Shown: piece after piece, positions 1 to 9,068 of the stretch | Layout of the letters: each line of letters opens with the position of its first letter | Numbering within the stretch: position 1 is the first letter of the stretch | From: Zhongshania sp. R06B22 | GTDB taxonomy: Bacteria; Pseudomonadota; Gammaproteobacteria; Pseudomonadales; Spongiibacteraceae | Assembly: GCF_040892595.1 (NCBI RefSeq) | Contig: NZ_JBFRYB010000001.1 | Coordinates: forward strand, 310,001-374,000 | Direction: 5' to 3' | Length of the DNA: 64,000 nucleotides | Translations under genes and position numbers: made by a program | The notes under the pieces: generated by a model | The model's database searches: none | What the model saw: only the letters and a program-made list of their open reading frames with translations | Told to the model about the DNA's origin: nothing

Positions 1-1
1 G

Positions 2-124
2 GCTGCTTATCGAGCTGCGGAATACCACCGGGAATCTAAAACCAATCCTGCTTTTAGCTCAACCAAATATGGGCTTGCGACTGCAGAACACCAGCGTCCG
101 GTAAGTTGCTGGCCTTGTGCTTAG
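2..124 (+). CDS. possible 3' end of an unidentified gene (partial)
   Basis: An open frame enters from the left edge and runs 40 codons to a TAG at 122-124. The visible tail ends in a Cys-Trp-Pro-Cys-Ala stretch. I do not recognise a family, and without the upstream part it could be a chance frame. No ribosome site or start can be seen. Confidence 0.25.
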   Translation, partial: AAYRAAEYHRESKTNPAFSSTKYGLATAEHQRPVSCWPCA

Positions 125-487
125 TCAATCTGGACTGATTATGATGGTATTTTAGTCGTCCGATTGCTCAGAGATCGTTTTTTTGCAGCAAGAGCGGCAG
201 CCATCTATATTATTATCTAAGACCTTATTACGAATATATTATGCTGGCGGACAGTTTAAGTCAGACCTTTGTTTTACGCACAGATATTCGTGGACCAGCA
301 AGCCAATTACTACACTTCTTCCAATCAGAGACTATATCCTAGAGTACAGTGAGTTTTTGACAATTTGGTTCCTTAGATACGCTGAAAAAGAAGGTCATGT
401 GTTGGATCATAAAGTTGCAGTCATTTTTGCTGCTAGCATCTTCAGAAAAATACCTTATCCACGCTAAGGTAGAGATAGGACGACCGT
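125..487. other. stretch without a supported gene
   Basis: About 360 bases separate the left-edge frame from the DUF3047 gene. A 94-codon frame beginning with TTG at 183 has no convincing ribosome site and resembles no family I know. The 3' part must hold the promoter of the downstream gene, but no clear hexamer pair stands out. Confidence 0.4.
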
Positions 488-1153
488 ATGTTTCGATGGT
501 GTGTGTTAGTTTTTAGCGCAATAGCTGCTTTGAATGTAAGCGCGGCGGAAAATCTAACGTCCTTGAATGATAACGGTATTCTTAGCTGGGAAACGAAAGT
601 CTTCGCAGGTGAATCGATATACACCATAGGCGAGCATAAAGGGCGCATCGCACTAAAGGCACTTAGTCGTCAGTCAGCCTCTGGGCTAGTGCTAAAAAAG
701 CAAATCGATCTCACCAAGACGCCGTACCTGAGTTGGAGTTGGCTAGTAGAGAAGACGCTTCCGCAGTTAGACGAGCGCAGTAAAAATGGCGATGACTTTG
801 TCGCTCGAATTTATGTCGTTATCGATGGCGGCTTACGACTTTGGAAGACCAAATCACTAAACTACGTTTGGTCTAGCAATCAAAATAAAGGCGTGGTTTG
901 GGATAATCCCTTTGCTGGCGCAAAGGTCAAAATGATGGCAATCCGTGGCAAGCAATCTGAGACAGGTACTTGGTACCAAGAAAAACGCAATGTATACCAA
1001 GACTTAATTGCGACTTTTGGCGACAAAGGTAGTGAAGAAGCCAACCGCAAAACCTATAGATACATTGACGTCATAGCTATTATGACCGACACCGATAATA
1101 GCGGATGGGATGCCGAATCTTATTATGGCGATCTAGTCTTCACTGCTATGTAG
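488..1153 (+). CDS. DUF3047 family secreted protein
   Basis: The 221-residue product begins with an N-terminal signal peptide of about 20 residues ending in an Ala-rich cleavage region. The mature part matches the DUF3047 pattern: a central SWSW stretch near residue 80, then a DDF-ARIYVV segment and a conserved Asp-rich C-terminus (DTDNSGWDAESYYGD). The family is exported and has no established function. An AGATAGGACG stretch just upstream supplies a weak Shine-Dalgarno. It appears to be monocistronic, with the next gene 144 bases away. Confidence 0.75.
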   Translation: MFRWCVLVFSAIAALNVSAAENLTSLNDNGILSWETKVFAGESIYTIGEHKGRIALKALSRQSASGLVLKKQIDLTKTPYLSWSWLVEKTLPQLDERSKNGDDFVARIYVVIDGGLRLWKTKSLNYVWSSNQNKGVVWDNPFAGAKVKMMAIRGKQSETGTWYQEKRNVYQDLIATFGDKGSEEANRKTYRYIDVIAIMTDTDNSGWDAESYYGDLVFTAM

Positions 1154-1297
1154 TCCAATGTAGAAACCGCATAAGACCTAGAGCGCCGTCAACAGTGGCT
1201 CATAGTACATGATGGCGCGTAAGGGATTCAATTTTGGGGCCGTTTCCCTTAGTATTCCGCACGATTCAAAATAAACGAGAAGTTTGGGGAATAGCGA

Positions 1298-2866
1298 GTG
1301 ACACAAAAAATGCTGTGGTCTGCGGGGCGCTTAACATTGAGCGCGATAACACTCGTCTTGTTTGCCGGCTGCTCTGACAATGACTCATCATCGCCAGCTG
1401 CTAGCGCTACGCCTGATCCCCTGATTTTAGATACCTCATGCGACACCGCAGCGTTTCCCTCACCGTTGTGGACGCAATGTGAACTTGAAAACTGGCCGCG
1501 TACCATCGAGGCTGAGTTCGAGCAGCTAGCGCCGGCTTTTGTGCAGCGCTCATTAGCGCAGCAGCTTAGCAATTTTGCCGAGATGACTGCGCGCTTCATC
1601 GACGATCCCAGCTGGGGACTGCCACCGGCCTTCGGAAATACACCGTTAACACCACTGTGCTCGGCGGGAATGGGACCCTGTGTTGGCGACCCGTTTCGAT
1701 ATCCCGGCGTCGAAGGGGGAGATGGCCGCGTCTTTTACGAGCAAGAAGCTGAAGTGATACCTGTTGTCTATTATGACCGCGAGTGCGCGCGTATTTCAGG
1801 TCGGGTTTGGCGCCCCCGGAATATAAACGGTCGTTTGCCCGCCGTCGTCATTAAGAATGGGTCGGTGCAGGCTGGGGAGCAATTGTATTGGTGGGCGGCT
1901 CAAGCCTTGGTTCGCGCCGGTTATATGGTGTTGACCAACGACCCTAGGGGTCAGGGCAAGTCCGACTTAGGCACACCTCAAGGCGGCCAGGGCGGCAACA
2001 TCAACGGTGCGGTGTTCTTTGAAGGCTTGGTCGATGACATCGACTTTTTACTGTCCTCAGCCGAACAGCCTTACCCCCACGAGGCGAATTGCCAGGGGAC
2101 CTACCCAACAATCACTGCAGCCTTCAATCCCATGGCCGAAAGCCTAGATGCGCAGCGCATTGGCATTGCCGGCCACTCCTATGGCGCCGGCGGCGTGACT
2201 TGGGTTCAGAGCTATGGCGCGACCGGGTCAGATCCATGGCCGGGCCTTCTGAGCGAGCTTAACCCCGTTAAAGTAATTGTGGCCTGGGATGCGCTGGGCA
2301 GTAGCAACCAGCCCACCAGCGCGACAATTACCAATCTTATACCCTCATCCTTTCCTCTCCTACAGGCAGTGGTTTCACCAGAAGGTGCACCACCTGTGGT
2401 ACCACGCGTGCCGGCCTTGGGGTTCACTTCAGAGTACGGCTTTACTCCAATACCCTTTATCTTAGATCCAGATCGAAACGGATTTTTACAAGGCTTCTCT
2501 GAATGGCGTGAAGCGTCCATGCCCGTCTATCAGATCGCCATTGCAGGCTCCACCCACTTAGATTATTCCTTGGGACCAGAACTGCCGGCCACCTCGTGGT
2601 GCGCAGAGGTCATAGACAATCGCTGTGTCGGCGGCTGGGCAAGACCCGCGATTACCCATTACACCGTTGCCTGGTTTGACCGATGGTTAAAACGTGCAGG
2701 CGAGGCTGGCTTTGACAATGCCGATGCCCGCTTGCTGGATGATCAGCAGTGGGCGCCAAGGTTTTCCCGGCATTACAGCAGTGCACGGTATTTTACGACC
2801 CGCGGTGGTGAGAATATTGATTGCACGGATATTCGCTTGAATTGTGAGCCGCCACAGACTGAATAG
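1298..2866 (+). CDS. alpha/beta hydrolase lipoprotein
   Basis: This 522-residue protein starts with a lipoprotein signal: a hydrophobic segment and a lipobox LFAGC with Cys25. It is therefore probably anchored to a membrane facing the periplasm or outside. A nucleophile elbow GHSYGAG places Ser294, and a late GSTH puts the likely catalytic His near residue 420, both typical of alpha/beta hydrolases. Many paired cysteines suggest disulfides. The start is a GTG preceded by GGGGA; an ATG four codons in (1310) is the alternative. The substrate is not known; a secreted esterase or lipase-like role is inferred. Confidence 0.7.
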   Translation: MTQKMLWSAGRLTLSAITLVLFAGCSDNDSSSPAASATPDPLILDTSCDTAAFPSPLWTQCELENWPRTIEAEFEQLAPAFVQRSLAQQLSNFAEMTARFIDDPSWGLPPAFGNTPLTPLCSAGMGPCVGDPFRYPGVEGGDGRVFYEQEAEVIPVVYYDRECARISGRVWRPRNINGRLPAVVIKNGSVQAGEQLYWWAAQALVRAGYMVLTNDPRGQGKSDLGTPQGGQGGNINGAVFFEGLVDDIDFLLSSAEQPYPHEANCQGTYPTITAAFNPMAESLDAQRIGIAGHSYGAGGVTWVQSYGATGSDPWPGLLSELNPVKVIVAWDALGSSNQPTSATITNLIPSSFPLLQAVVSPEGAPPVVPRVPALGFTSEYGFTPIPFILDPDRNGFLQGFSEWREASMPVYQIAIAGSTHLDYSLGPELPATSWCAEVIDNRCVGGWARPAITHYTVAWFDRWLKRAGEAGFDNADARLLDDQQWAPRFSRHYSSARYFTTRGGENIDCTDIRLNCEPPQTE

Positions 2867-2905
2867 TGCTGTGAATCACCGATTATGCTTAAGCTAAAAA
2901 TGAGC

Positions 2906-2925
2906 GCGCCTTAAACTTAAGGCGC
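2906..2925. terminator. 9-bp inverted repeat downstream of the hydrolase
   Basis: GCGCCTTAA and TTAAGGCGC face each other across two bases, between the convergent hydrolase and GAF/GGDEF genes. There is no long T-run, so intrinsic termination is uncertain. A bidirectional transcript-end hairpin is the simplest reading. Confidence 0.45.
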
Positions 2926-3031
2926 AGCATAATAAGGCGATTATCAATGAATAATGTGAAGTGCTAAGTGCAAGCAATGAAGAAGATTATTAGATTGGAG
3001 AGTATTTTTTATAAAAATAAAGTATGTCTTT

Positions 3032-4015
3032 CTAAATTAATTCTTTTCTTGCGGCATAACGCTTTTGTTTTTTATTATCATACATCGCGATATCAGCATC
3101 GGTCACTAACTTGTCTACCGTGGAATGTTTACTTGCCTTAAACTCTGCCACACCATAATTAAAGGGTAGCCTATGCTGCCAGTTTTCACGAATATGCAGG
3201 GATTCAATGGCAGCCTTAAATTTGGTGACAGCCAGCTCGGCACCGACCGTCGACACACCGATTAGCAAGACCACAAATTGATCCACGCCTATACGCGCAA
3301 CCAGAGCAGAATGCTCGAGATCTATCTTCAGACTCTCACTAAACTGCAGCAAAATGCGGTCTGACTCCTCATCACCAAGATCAACACCGGCATCATTAAC
3401 GTTCTCTAATTCGATAAAAACTAAGGACGCCGGAATATCTCTCCGTGCGCATAAATTAAGACCTTTTTCAGCCAATAGCAGAAAACCCTTACGATTACAG
3501 GTGTTGCTTTTTTCATCTAATATATTCGGCTCCGCCTGAAGTATTTCGCGCTCTGCCAACAAGGCAAGATCGTGAAAAACGTCAAGATCAATAGCCGATA
3601 ATATACGCGGCCGTTGATCAATAAGGCACAAGGTCCCTATCGCTGATCCGTCCTTCGCGAATAGCGGACAGCCCGCATAAAAGCGAATATAAGGATCACC
3701 TAATACCAATGGGTTGTCTTCGAAACGCGCATCAATACGGGCATCAGGGACAATCATAATACCGGAGCCAAGAATCGCATGACCGCAGAGTGAAACCGCA
3801 CGAGAGGTATCGCAAATATTCGGCCCTATAGATGATTTAAAGCACAGCGTCTCACGCTCAACTAAACTAAGCAGAGCGATAGGAACGTCAAATAGCTGGC
3901 TTGCAAAACGCGTAATGCGATCAAAGCGTTCTTCACAAGGGGTATCCAAAATATTTAAAGCTCGCAAAGAGGCTATACGCGTCTCTTCGTTGTCGGAAAT
4001 TGCTGGAATATCCAC
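3032..4015 (-). CDS. GAF domain protein with degenerate GGDEF domain
   Basis: The N-terminal half (about residues 15-165) has the GAF signature common in signalling proteins that begin LRALNILDTP-ERFDRITR. The C-terminal half has a GGDEF-like fold, but the signature motif reads GVDQF instead of GGDEF. The diguanylate cyclase site is therefore probably inactive and the domain may bind ligand or protein. I chose the GTG start at 4015 because GGGAGG lies seven bases upstream; an ATG five codons earlier at 4030 would put that ribosome site inside the gene. It lies downstream of eutBC, but 239 bases separate them. Confidence 0.7.
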   Translation of the reverse strand: MDIPAISDNEETRIASLRALNILDTPCEERFDRITRFASQLFDVPIALLSLVERETLCFKSSIGPNICDTSRAVSLCGHAILGSGIMIVPDARIDARFEDNPLVLGDPYIRFYAGCPLFAKDGSAIGTLCLIDQRPRILSAIDLDVFHDLALLAEREILQAEPNILDEKSNTCNRKGFLLLAEKGLNLCARRDIPASLVFIELENVNDAGVDLGDEESDRILLQFSESLKIDLEHSALVARIGVDQFVVLLIGVSTVGAELAVTKFKAAIESLHIRENWQHRLPFNYGVAEFKASKHSTVDKLVTDADIAMYDNKKQKRYAARKELI

Positions 4016-4254
4016 TGCGACGCCTCCCATAATGCTTTACTGAGGACCTACTTGGGAGCCCCGTTTGAAATTTTTAAAGCTCATTAAAATCAACGCTCCT
4101 ATCATAAAATTCTTAGCAATTTTCGATGTAAAAATCACGTCGAAAGAATGATAGCTGCGCCTATATTCGGTATCGATTATTGTGACGGGACACCACTGAA
4201 AGTCCCATACGGGCTTATCCCTATGATGCATTTGCTGATATTACTGTACTGAAC
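4016..4254. other. intergenic stretch between eutC and the GAF gene
   Basis: This gap contains a 64-codon minus frame (4037-4231) with no recognisable family, so I do not call it a gene. The promoter of the GAF gene is expected here. No clear operator or terminator was found. Confidence 0.35.
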
Positions 4255-5088
4255 TTACAAGTGTGGAAGTCGGGGTTTTGGTTTAAAAAAAGGGATTGTC
4301 GTTGCGGATGACTCAAGCACCAATAGAGATTCATCTTTTAAACCAACACCTGTTATCGACTTTTTAAACGCCGCGCTTATCAAGTACATAGCGGTATCAC
4401 AGGCCTGCTCATAGCTACGCCCGCCGGTGCGAATATTAGAAATACAATTGCGCTCAGCGTCACTGCAGCCGCGCCTAGGCGCAAAGGTCAAATACACGCC
4501 CAAACTGTCCGGCGAACTTAGTCCCGGCCGCTCACCAATTAACATAATCACCAACCGCGCTCGCAATGCCTCGCCAAGGTCATCCCCAAGTGCAACCCGC
4601 GCTTGGGTGGCGACACACAATGGCGCCAAGCTAAGTTTTTGTGCGCCTAACGCTGGAATGAGTAAGCGTAGTAGACCTAGCGCATTGCCTTGCACAGCAG
4701 CGGAAGACAGGCCGTCAGCAACGACGATGGCAACATCACAGCCCTCATCGCTATTTAAAGACTGAAGTAAGCCCTGCCAACTTGACTCCGGCAGACGCCG
4801 ACCAAGATCAGGCCGCTGCAAATACTGAGCTCTGCTAGTGGCCTCACTTTGCAGAATTTGAGGCTGGGGCAAAGTCGGAAAGGCGACGCAATATTCAGTA
4901 ACAAATTGCCCGGTATTAAATGGAAGATTGACAGCATCTCTGGCGCGGGCGTGATCATATTGGAACTGTAAATTTGCCGCGGTGGGCAGTGACACGCCAC
5001 TACGACCTTGGGCAATCCTGGCGGGGGTGTAGGCCCTCAAGGCCCTCCACGCGTCTTTTCCTAGGGTATCGTCATTACTATCCGTCAT
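4255..5088 (-). CDS. eutC: ethanolamine ammonia-lyase small subunit
   Basis: EutC pairs with EutB in the adenosylcobalamin-dependent enzyme that splits ethanolamine into acetaldehyde and ammonia. The 277-residue product is close to the usual 280-300. It shows family landmarks: an early ARIAQGRSG stretch, a DGLSS segment mid-protein, and the LIGERPGLSSPDSLG block. The start codon overlaps the eutB stop by one base, so the two are translationally coupled. No reactivase EutA, shell proteins or ethanolamine permease lie beside it, which indicates an unencapsulated catabolic enzyme of the pseudomonad type. Confidence 0.93.
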   Translation of the reverse strand: MTDSNDDTLGKDAWRALRAYTPARIAQGRSGVSLPTAANLQFQYDHARARDAVNLPFNTGQFVTEYCVAFPTLPQPQILQSEATSRAQYLQRPDLGRRLPESSWQGLLQSLNSDEGCDVAIVVADGLSSAAVQGNALGLLRLLIPALGAQKLSLAPLCVATQARVALGDDLGEALRARLVIMLIGERPGLSSPDSLGVYLTFAPRRGCSDAERNCISNIRTGGRSYEQACDTAMYLISAAFKKSITGVGLKDESLLVLESSATTIPFFKPKPRLPHL

Positions 5089-6479
5089 TAGCCGCCCTCC
5101 AATCTCAGGGCTTGCGCAAAAAGTTTGGGCAATTCATCCCCGGAAAATAAAATACCCTGCTTATCCATAATTCCTGATGACTGCAGCCACTGGAAAAATT
5201 CCGGTGCCGGCGATAAGTTCAGTAATTGACGGACATATAAGGCATCGTGAAAGGAAGTGGTCTGGTAGTTCAGCATGATATCGTCGGCGCCGGGAATACC
5301 CATAATAAAGCTACCGCCGGCAGCTGCAAACTGGGTTAACAACATATCCATATCGTCTTGGTCAGCCTCGGCATGATTGGTATAACAAATATCGCAACCC
5401 ATCGGCAGACCGAGTAATTTCCCACAGAAATGGTCTTCTAAGCCGGCGCGAATTATTTGCTTACCATTGTATAAATACTCCGGACCAATAAAGCCCACCA
5501 CGGTATTCACCAGCAAAGGTGAAAAGGCGCGGGCCACCGCATATGAACGGGCTTCCAAGGTTTGCTGATCAACACCGTGGTGGGCATTGGCAGAAAGCGC
5601 ACTGCCTTGGCCGGTTTCAAAATACATGACATTATTGCCCACGGTACCGCGCTGCAATGAGTGCGCGGCCGACTGCGCCTCTGCCAGTAACGCCAGATTA
5701 ACGCCAAAACTGCTATTGCTAGCCTGAGTTCCTGCAATGGACTGAAATACTAGGTCGACAGGCGCACCCTGATCAATCAGTTCCAGCGTAGTGGTGACGT
5801 GAGTGAGTACGCAAGATTGGGTCGGAATTTCAAAGCGAGTAATAACATCATCTAGTAAATACAGTAGCCGTGACACCGTTTGGGTATTATCTGAGGCCGG
5901 ATTTATGCCGATCACCGCGTCACCGCTGGCATACAGCAAGCCGTCGATAATACTCGCGGCAATGCCTGCCGAGTCGTCAGTGGGATGGTTAGGCTGAAGA
6001 CGGGTGGAGAAATGATTGGCGAGGCCGATGGTATTTCGAAAGCGCGTAATCACACGGCACTTCTTTGCCACTAAAATCAGATCCTGTATGCGCATTAACT
6101 TACTTACCGCCGCAACCATCTCCGGTGTTAAACCGGGGGCTAGTCCACCTAATACTTCTGTGGATGCGGCGTCAGACAGTAACCAATCACGAAAACCACC
6201 CACGGTAAGGTGGGCGACCGGCGCAAAGGCTGGGGCATTATGACTGTCTATTATGAGACGAGTGACCTCATCCTCTTCATAGGGAATAACAAGGTCGTTG
6301 AGAAATTGTCGCAAGGGCACATCTGCCAAGGCATATTGCGCGGCCACGCGCTCTTCGTTGCTACTAGCGGCAATGCCGGCAAGATAATCGCCGGAACGTG
6401 CAGGCGTCGCCTTGGCAAGCAGAGTTTTCAAGTCCGCAAAGACGTAACGCTGATGACCTAGATTGACACTAAAAGGCAT
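5088..6479 (-). CDS. eutB: ethanolamine ammonia-lyase large subunit
   Basis: EutB is the catalytic TIM-barrel subunit that binds ethanolamine and coenzyme B12. At 463 residues it has full length. Recognisable blocks include AHLTVGGFRDWL near the N-terminus, GLANHFSTRLQPNHPTDD, the INPASDN segment, YFETGQGSALSANAHHGVDQ, and GCDICYTNHAEADQ-DMD in the C-terminal third. It is the first gene of a two-gene unit with eutC. A perfect inverted repeat lies 21 bases upstream of the start. Because it needs B12 I looked for a cobalamin riboswitch upstream and saw none. Confidence 0.95.
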   Translation of the reverse strand: MPFSVNLGHQRYVFADLKTLLAKATPARSGDYLAGIAASSNEERVAAQYALADVPLRQFLNDLVIPYEEDEVTRLIIDSHNAPAFAPVAHLTVGGFRDWLLSDAASTEVLGGLAPGLTPEMVAAVSKLMRIQDLILVAKKCRVITRFRNTIGLANHFSTRLQPNHPTDDSAGIAASIIDGLLYASGDAVIGINPASDNTQTVSRLLYLLDDVITRFEIPTQSCVLTHVTTTLELIDQGAPVDLVFQSIAGTQASNSSFGVNLALLAEAQSAAHSLQRGTVGNNVMYFETGQGSALSANAHHGVDQQTLEARSYAVARAFSPLLVNTVVGFIGPEYLYNGKQIIRAGLEDHFCGKLLGLPMGCDICYTNHAEADQDDMDMLLTQFAAAGGSFIMGIPGADDIMLNYQTTSFHDALYVRQLLNLSPAPEFFQWLQSSGIMDKQGILFSGDELPKLFAQALRLEGG

Positions 6480-6500
6480 TGATCACCGCTGATATAAGTT

Positions 6501-6518
6501 AAAGTCTCAAGAGACTTT
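6501..6518. promoter_or_regulatory. perfect inverted repeat upstream of eutB
   Basis: AAAGTCTC and GAGACTTT are separated by two bases and lie 22-39 bases before the eutB start codon. It could be an operator, or a 5'-UTR hairpin if transcription starts further upstream. No specific regulator is indicated by neighbouring genes. Confidence 0.4.
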
Positions 6519-6925
6519 GACGCTAGCAAGCTTCGCAGGCGCATGCAAAAAGAAATACGATATTACCCTAAACAATACCACCTCGTTTTTAAACAATTAG
6601 CATTTAAGCCCCTGCCGTCAAAAGGGTCGCAGCCCAAATCTAACCTCAATTTCAGGGTATATTATTGGAAGTGGTTACTCACTACGCATCATTATATTTT
6701 CCGACTATCCACTCAAGGTGGTAGCCGTAACACTCATCACACACACCACATTGGGAATCAATTTAAATCGCTATGCGACGAAAGTAGCGACTATCAACGA
6801 TTCTCAGAAAACAGCGTATATACTTAGCAGCCACCTCGGCATCGCGCAGGGAAGACAAAGTTTTTACTCTGCCCCAACAATCACATTACAATGGCCAACA
6901 TCATAAAAGTTACAGATATGAAACT
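6519..6925. other. intergenic region between eutB and the acyltransferase
   Basis: About 400 bases without a credible gene. Two overlapping plus-strand frames (6543-6827 and 6718-6906) are low-complexity translations without family resemblance. Divergent promoters for eutBC and the acyltransferase must lie here, but I cannot assign hexamers with confidence. Confidence 0.4.
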
Positions 6926-7825
6926 ATGCTGACATTTCTTCCCCATTGGTTGCGCGGCAGCCTAATTATGCTGCTTATGATTTGCAGCACACTGCTTCTG
7001 GTGCCCATTCTACTCTGCGTAGCAATGCTTAAGTTACTGATTCCACTAGCTATCACGCGACGCTGGTTCACGATTGTCTGCATCGAGATTGCCAACTTGT
7101 GGGTAGGCTTTAATAATCTGCTGCTGCAGGTGGTCAACAATATTAGCTGGGATATCGAGGGTGACGAGGGGCTCAATCCTAAAGACTGGTATTTTGTAAC
7201 CTGCAACCACCAGTCCTGGGCGGACATCTTAGTTGCCCAAAAAGTGTTATTTCGCAAAATACCCATGCTCAAATTCTTCCTGAAACAACAGCTTATCTGG
7301 GTTCCAGTTATTGGTTTGGCGTGGTGGGCATTAGACTTCCCGTTTATGAAGCGCTACTCGGCAGCGGAAATTGCTAAAAATCCAGCCCTCAAAGGCAAAG
7401 ACTTAGAAACAACGCAAAAAGCCTGCGAGAAATTTAAGTACACACCGGTGACAGTTTTTAACTTTATGGAGGGCACTCGCTTTACTCCTGACAAACACGC
7501 CAAACAGGAGTCGCCTTATCCCTATCTGCTAAAACCCAAAGCGGGTGGCGCCGCCTTTGTTTTGGGGGCGATGGGAGAACAGCTGCACACCATGCTGAAT
7601 ATTACGATTCACTATCCCAGCGACGATCGCAGTTTTTGGCACTTTCTATCTGGCCGAATAACCAAGGTGATTGTTCGTATTGAACGACAGACTATTCCAG
7701 CGCAATTTTTAAGCCGCGACTACTTGAACGACCAGCAGTTTAGGACAGACTTTCAGCAGTGGGTATCTGATCTATGGGCGCAGAAAAACCAGCTGCTAGA
7801 AGAGCTTCACAAACCTAGCAAGTAA
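6926..7825 (+). CDS. YihG/PlsC-type lysophospholipid acyltransferase
   Basis: This 299-residue protein has one or two N-terminal membrane segments (residues 8-45), then the acyltransferase signatures NHQSWADI (NHX4D motif, near residue 94) and MEGTRFTPDK (near residue 178). The family transfers acyl chains to lysophosphatidic acid or related lysolipids at the inner membrane. The long form with the LxWVPVIGLAWWALDFPFMKR stretch fits the YihG subgroup (PlsC paralogue) better than canonical PlsC. It appears to be single-gene, with a short antisense gene just downstream. Confidence 0.85.
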   Translation: MLTFLPHWLRGSLIMLLMICSTLLLVPILLCVAMLKLLIPLAITRRWFTIVCIEIANLWVGFNNLLLQVVNNISWDIEGDEGLNPKDWYFVTCNHQSWADILVAQKVLFRKIPMLKFFLKQQLIWVPVIGLAWWALDFPFMKRYSAAEIAKNPALKGKDLETTQKACEKFKYTPVTVFNFMEGTRFTPDKHAKQESPYPYLLKPKAGGAAFVLGAMGEQLHTMLNITIHYPSDDRSFWHFLSGRITKVIVRIERQTIPAQFLSRDYLNDQQFRTDFQQWVSDLWAQKNQLLEELHKPSK

Positions 7826-7890
7826 GCAGGTGTGTATTTGGTGCGGAGCATAGGCTGCAACGCACCGGAGTATAAGTTTATAAATGCGTA

Positions 7891-8010
7891 TCAGGAAAAA
7901 GGCGAACTTTTACTTGTATCCCCTTTTGACTTTTTGGCTAGCTTTTTTTCCTTTTGCGTCAGCAACGGCTTTTTCTTCGATTCTTTGTTACTCTTCTTTT
8001 CTTTACTCAT
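7891..8010 (-). CDS. very small lysine-rich protein (39 aa)
   Basis: This is a short minus-strand frame, ATG at 8010 and TGA at 7891-7893, encoding 39 residues. More than a third are lysines, with KEKK, SKKK and KEKK clusters around a central Pro-Leu-Leu-Thr-Gln. GGAG lies about 10 bases before the ATG. Small basic proteins of this style occur in related marine gammaproteobacteria, but I cannot name a family or function; nucleic-acid or ribosome association is only a guess. The opposite-strand frame at 7832-8050 is Phe/Ser-rich because it reads the complement of the lysine codons. Confidence 0.5.
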   Translation of the reverse strand: MSKEKKSNKESKKKPLLTQKEKKLAKKSKGDTSKSSPFS

Positions 8011-8268
8011 TAGCCGAACTCCATTCAGTGAGGCGATAGCTTCATTTTGAAATTATCTGCCGGTATAGCGAATAGGTTTTTGGGAACACCACTGCTGTAC
8101 TAGTGATTCTTGCCAGAGTACGCCGTTTATCTTTATTAGCTATAGGCGACGGCGAGAATACGAAAATAAATATTGAGAGGCGTTCGGCAAGCACCATCGT
8201 CAAGCTATGCTGCGAGCTGTGAACTTCGCGAACAAGACCATATAGCTACTAAGTCCCAGCGGATATCC
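8011..8268. other. gap before the TSUP gene
   Basis: About 260 bases with no supported gene. A TTG-started extension of the next gene (from 8173) runs through part of it, but its composition is unlike a membrane protein N-terminus, so I treat it as untranslated leader or promoter. Confidence 0.35.
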
Positions 8269-9045
8269 ATGTCAGACCTTCACTATTATCAATACCTGCT
8301 CATTGGCCTAATTTTCATCTGGAGCGGCTTTGTCCGCTCTGGGCTAGGCTTTGGCGGAGCGGTATTGTCACTGCCTTTCTTGCTGCTGGTCTACAAGCAG
8401 CCTCTAGTATTTTTGCCATTAATTTCCGTGCAACTGCTATTCTTCTCGTCCATCACTCTAGCCTTGAATAATCGTAAATCAACGGCGGCAAATCGCAGTC
8501 ATAAAAGCACCGTCGACTGGGCGTATCTTAGATATATGCTAGCGATCATGATCGTGCCTAAGTTACTTGGGGTCTTTGGCTTAATCACCATGCCTGCCAA
8601 TATACTGAGTATCATTATTTTTGTGGTAGTGTCGGTCTACGCTGTGACCTACATCGTAAACAAGCCATTCAAAAGTAATAATAAATTTGTCGACGCGATC
8701 TTTTTGATGGCCGGCGGATATATCAGCGGCACGTCGCTGATTGGCGCTCCTTTGATTATTGCGGTGGCCGCCCAACACGTCGCTCGTGAACGTCTACGTG
8801 ACACCTTGTTCGCGCTATGGTTTATTTTGGTTAGTATCAAGCTTGCTGCATTTATATACGCTGGGGTGAGCTTGCAGCTAATTCACCATTTGTGGCTACT
8901 TCCTTGCGCAGCTATTGGTCACTTTATCGGTCTGCGTTTTCACCAGCGAATGCTAGACGCTGAAACGCCCCTATTTTTTAGAGTTTTGGGAGTGACCTTG
9001 CTGATCATTAGCGCACTGGGATTATGGCAAGCGCTTAAAGGCTAA
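8269..9045 (+). CDS. TSUP (TauE/SafE) family membrane transporter
   Basis: About 258 residues, almost all in hydrophobic segments (roughly eight), with the N-terminal family signature SGFVRSGLGFGGAVLSLPFLLL near residues 19-40. A second copy of the pattern (GGYISGTSLIGAPLIIA) begins the second half. TSUP proteins move sulfite, sulfonates or other small organic anions across the inner membrane; the substrate here cannot be told. I chose the ATG at 8269 because the sequence before it is not membrane-like. It is convergent with the DUF3465 gene. Confidence 0.85.
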   Translation: MSDLHYYQYLLIGLIFIWSGFVRSGLGFGGAVLSLPFLLLVYKQPLVFLPLISVQLLFFSSITLALNNRKSTAANRSHKSTVDWAYLRYMLAIMIVPKLLGVFGLITMPANILSIIIFVVVSVYAVTYIVNKPFKSNNKFVDAIFLMAGGYISGTSLIGAPLIIAVAAQHVARERLRDTLFALWFILVSIKLAAFIYAGVSLQLIHHLWLLPCAAIGHFIGLRFHQRMLDAETPLFFRVLGVTLLIISALGLWQALKG

Positions 9046-9068
9046 CAGATCATAATCTGCTCTTTCGA

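Noticed and set aside
183..467. 94-codon plus-strand frame near the left edge
   Set aside because: TTG start, no ribosome site, no family resemblance and composition unlike neighbouring proteins.
4037..4231. 64-codon minus frame between eutC and the GAF gene
   Set aside because: No recognisable family or clear ribosome site; likely chance.
6543..6906. Two overlapping plus-strand frames in the eutB-acyltransferase gap
   Set aside because: Translations have no family features and overlap each other; the region fits a promoter gap.
6480..6925. Cobalamin riboswitch upstream of eutB
   Set aside because: I looked for the conserved B12 box and found nothing resembling it on the minus strand.
7832..8050. 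72-codon plus frame rich in Phe and Ser
   Set aside because: It is the antisense reading of the lysine-rich small gene on the minus strand.
8173..8268. N-terminal extension of the TSUP transporter
   Set aside because: TTG start and 32 polar residues in front of a clear membrane-protein start at 8269.
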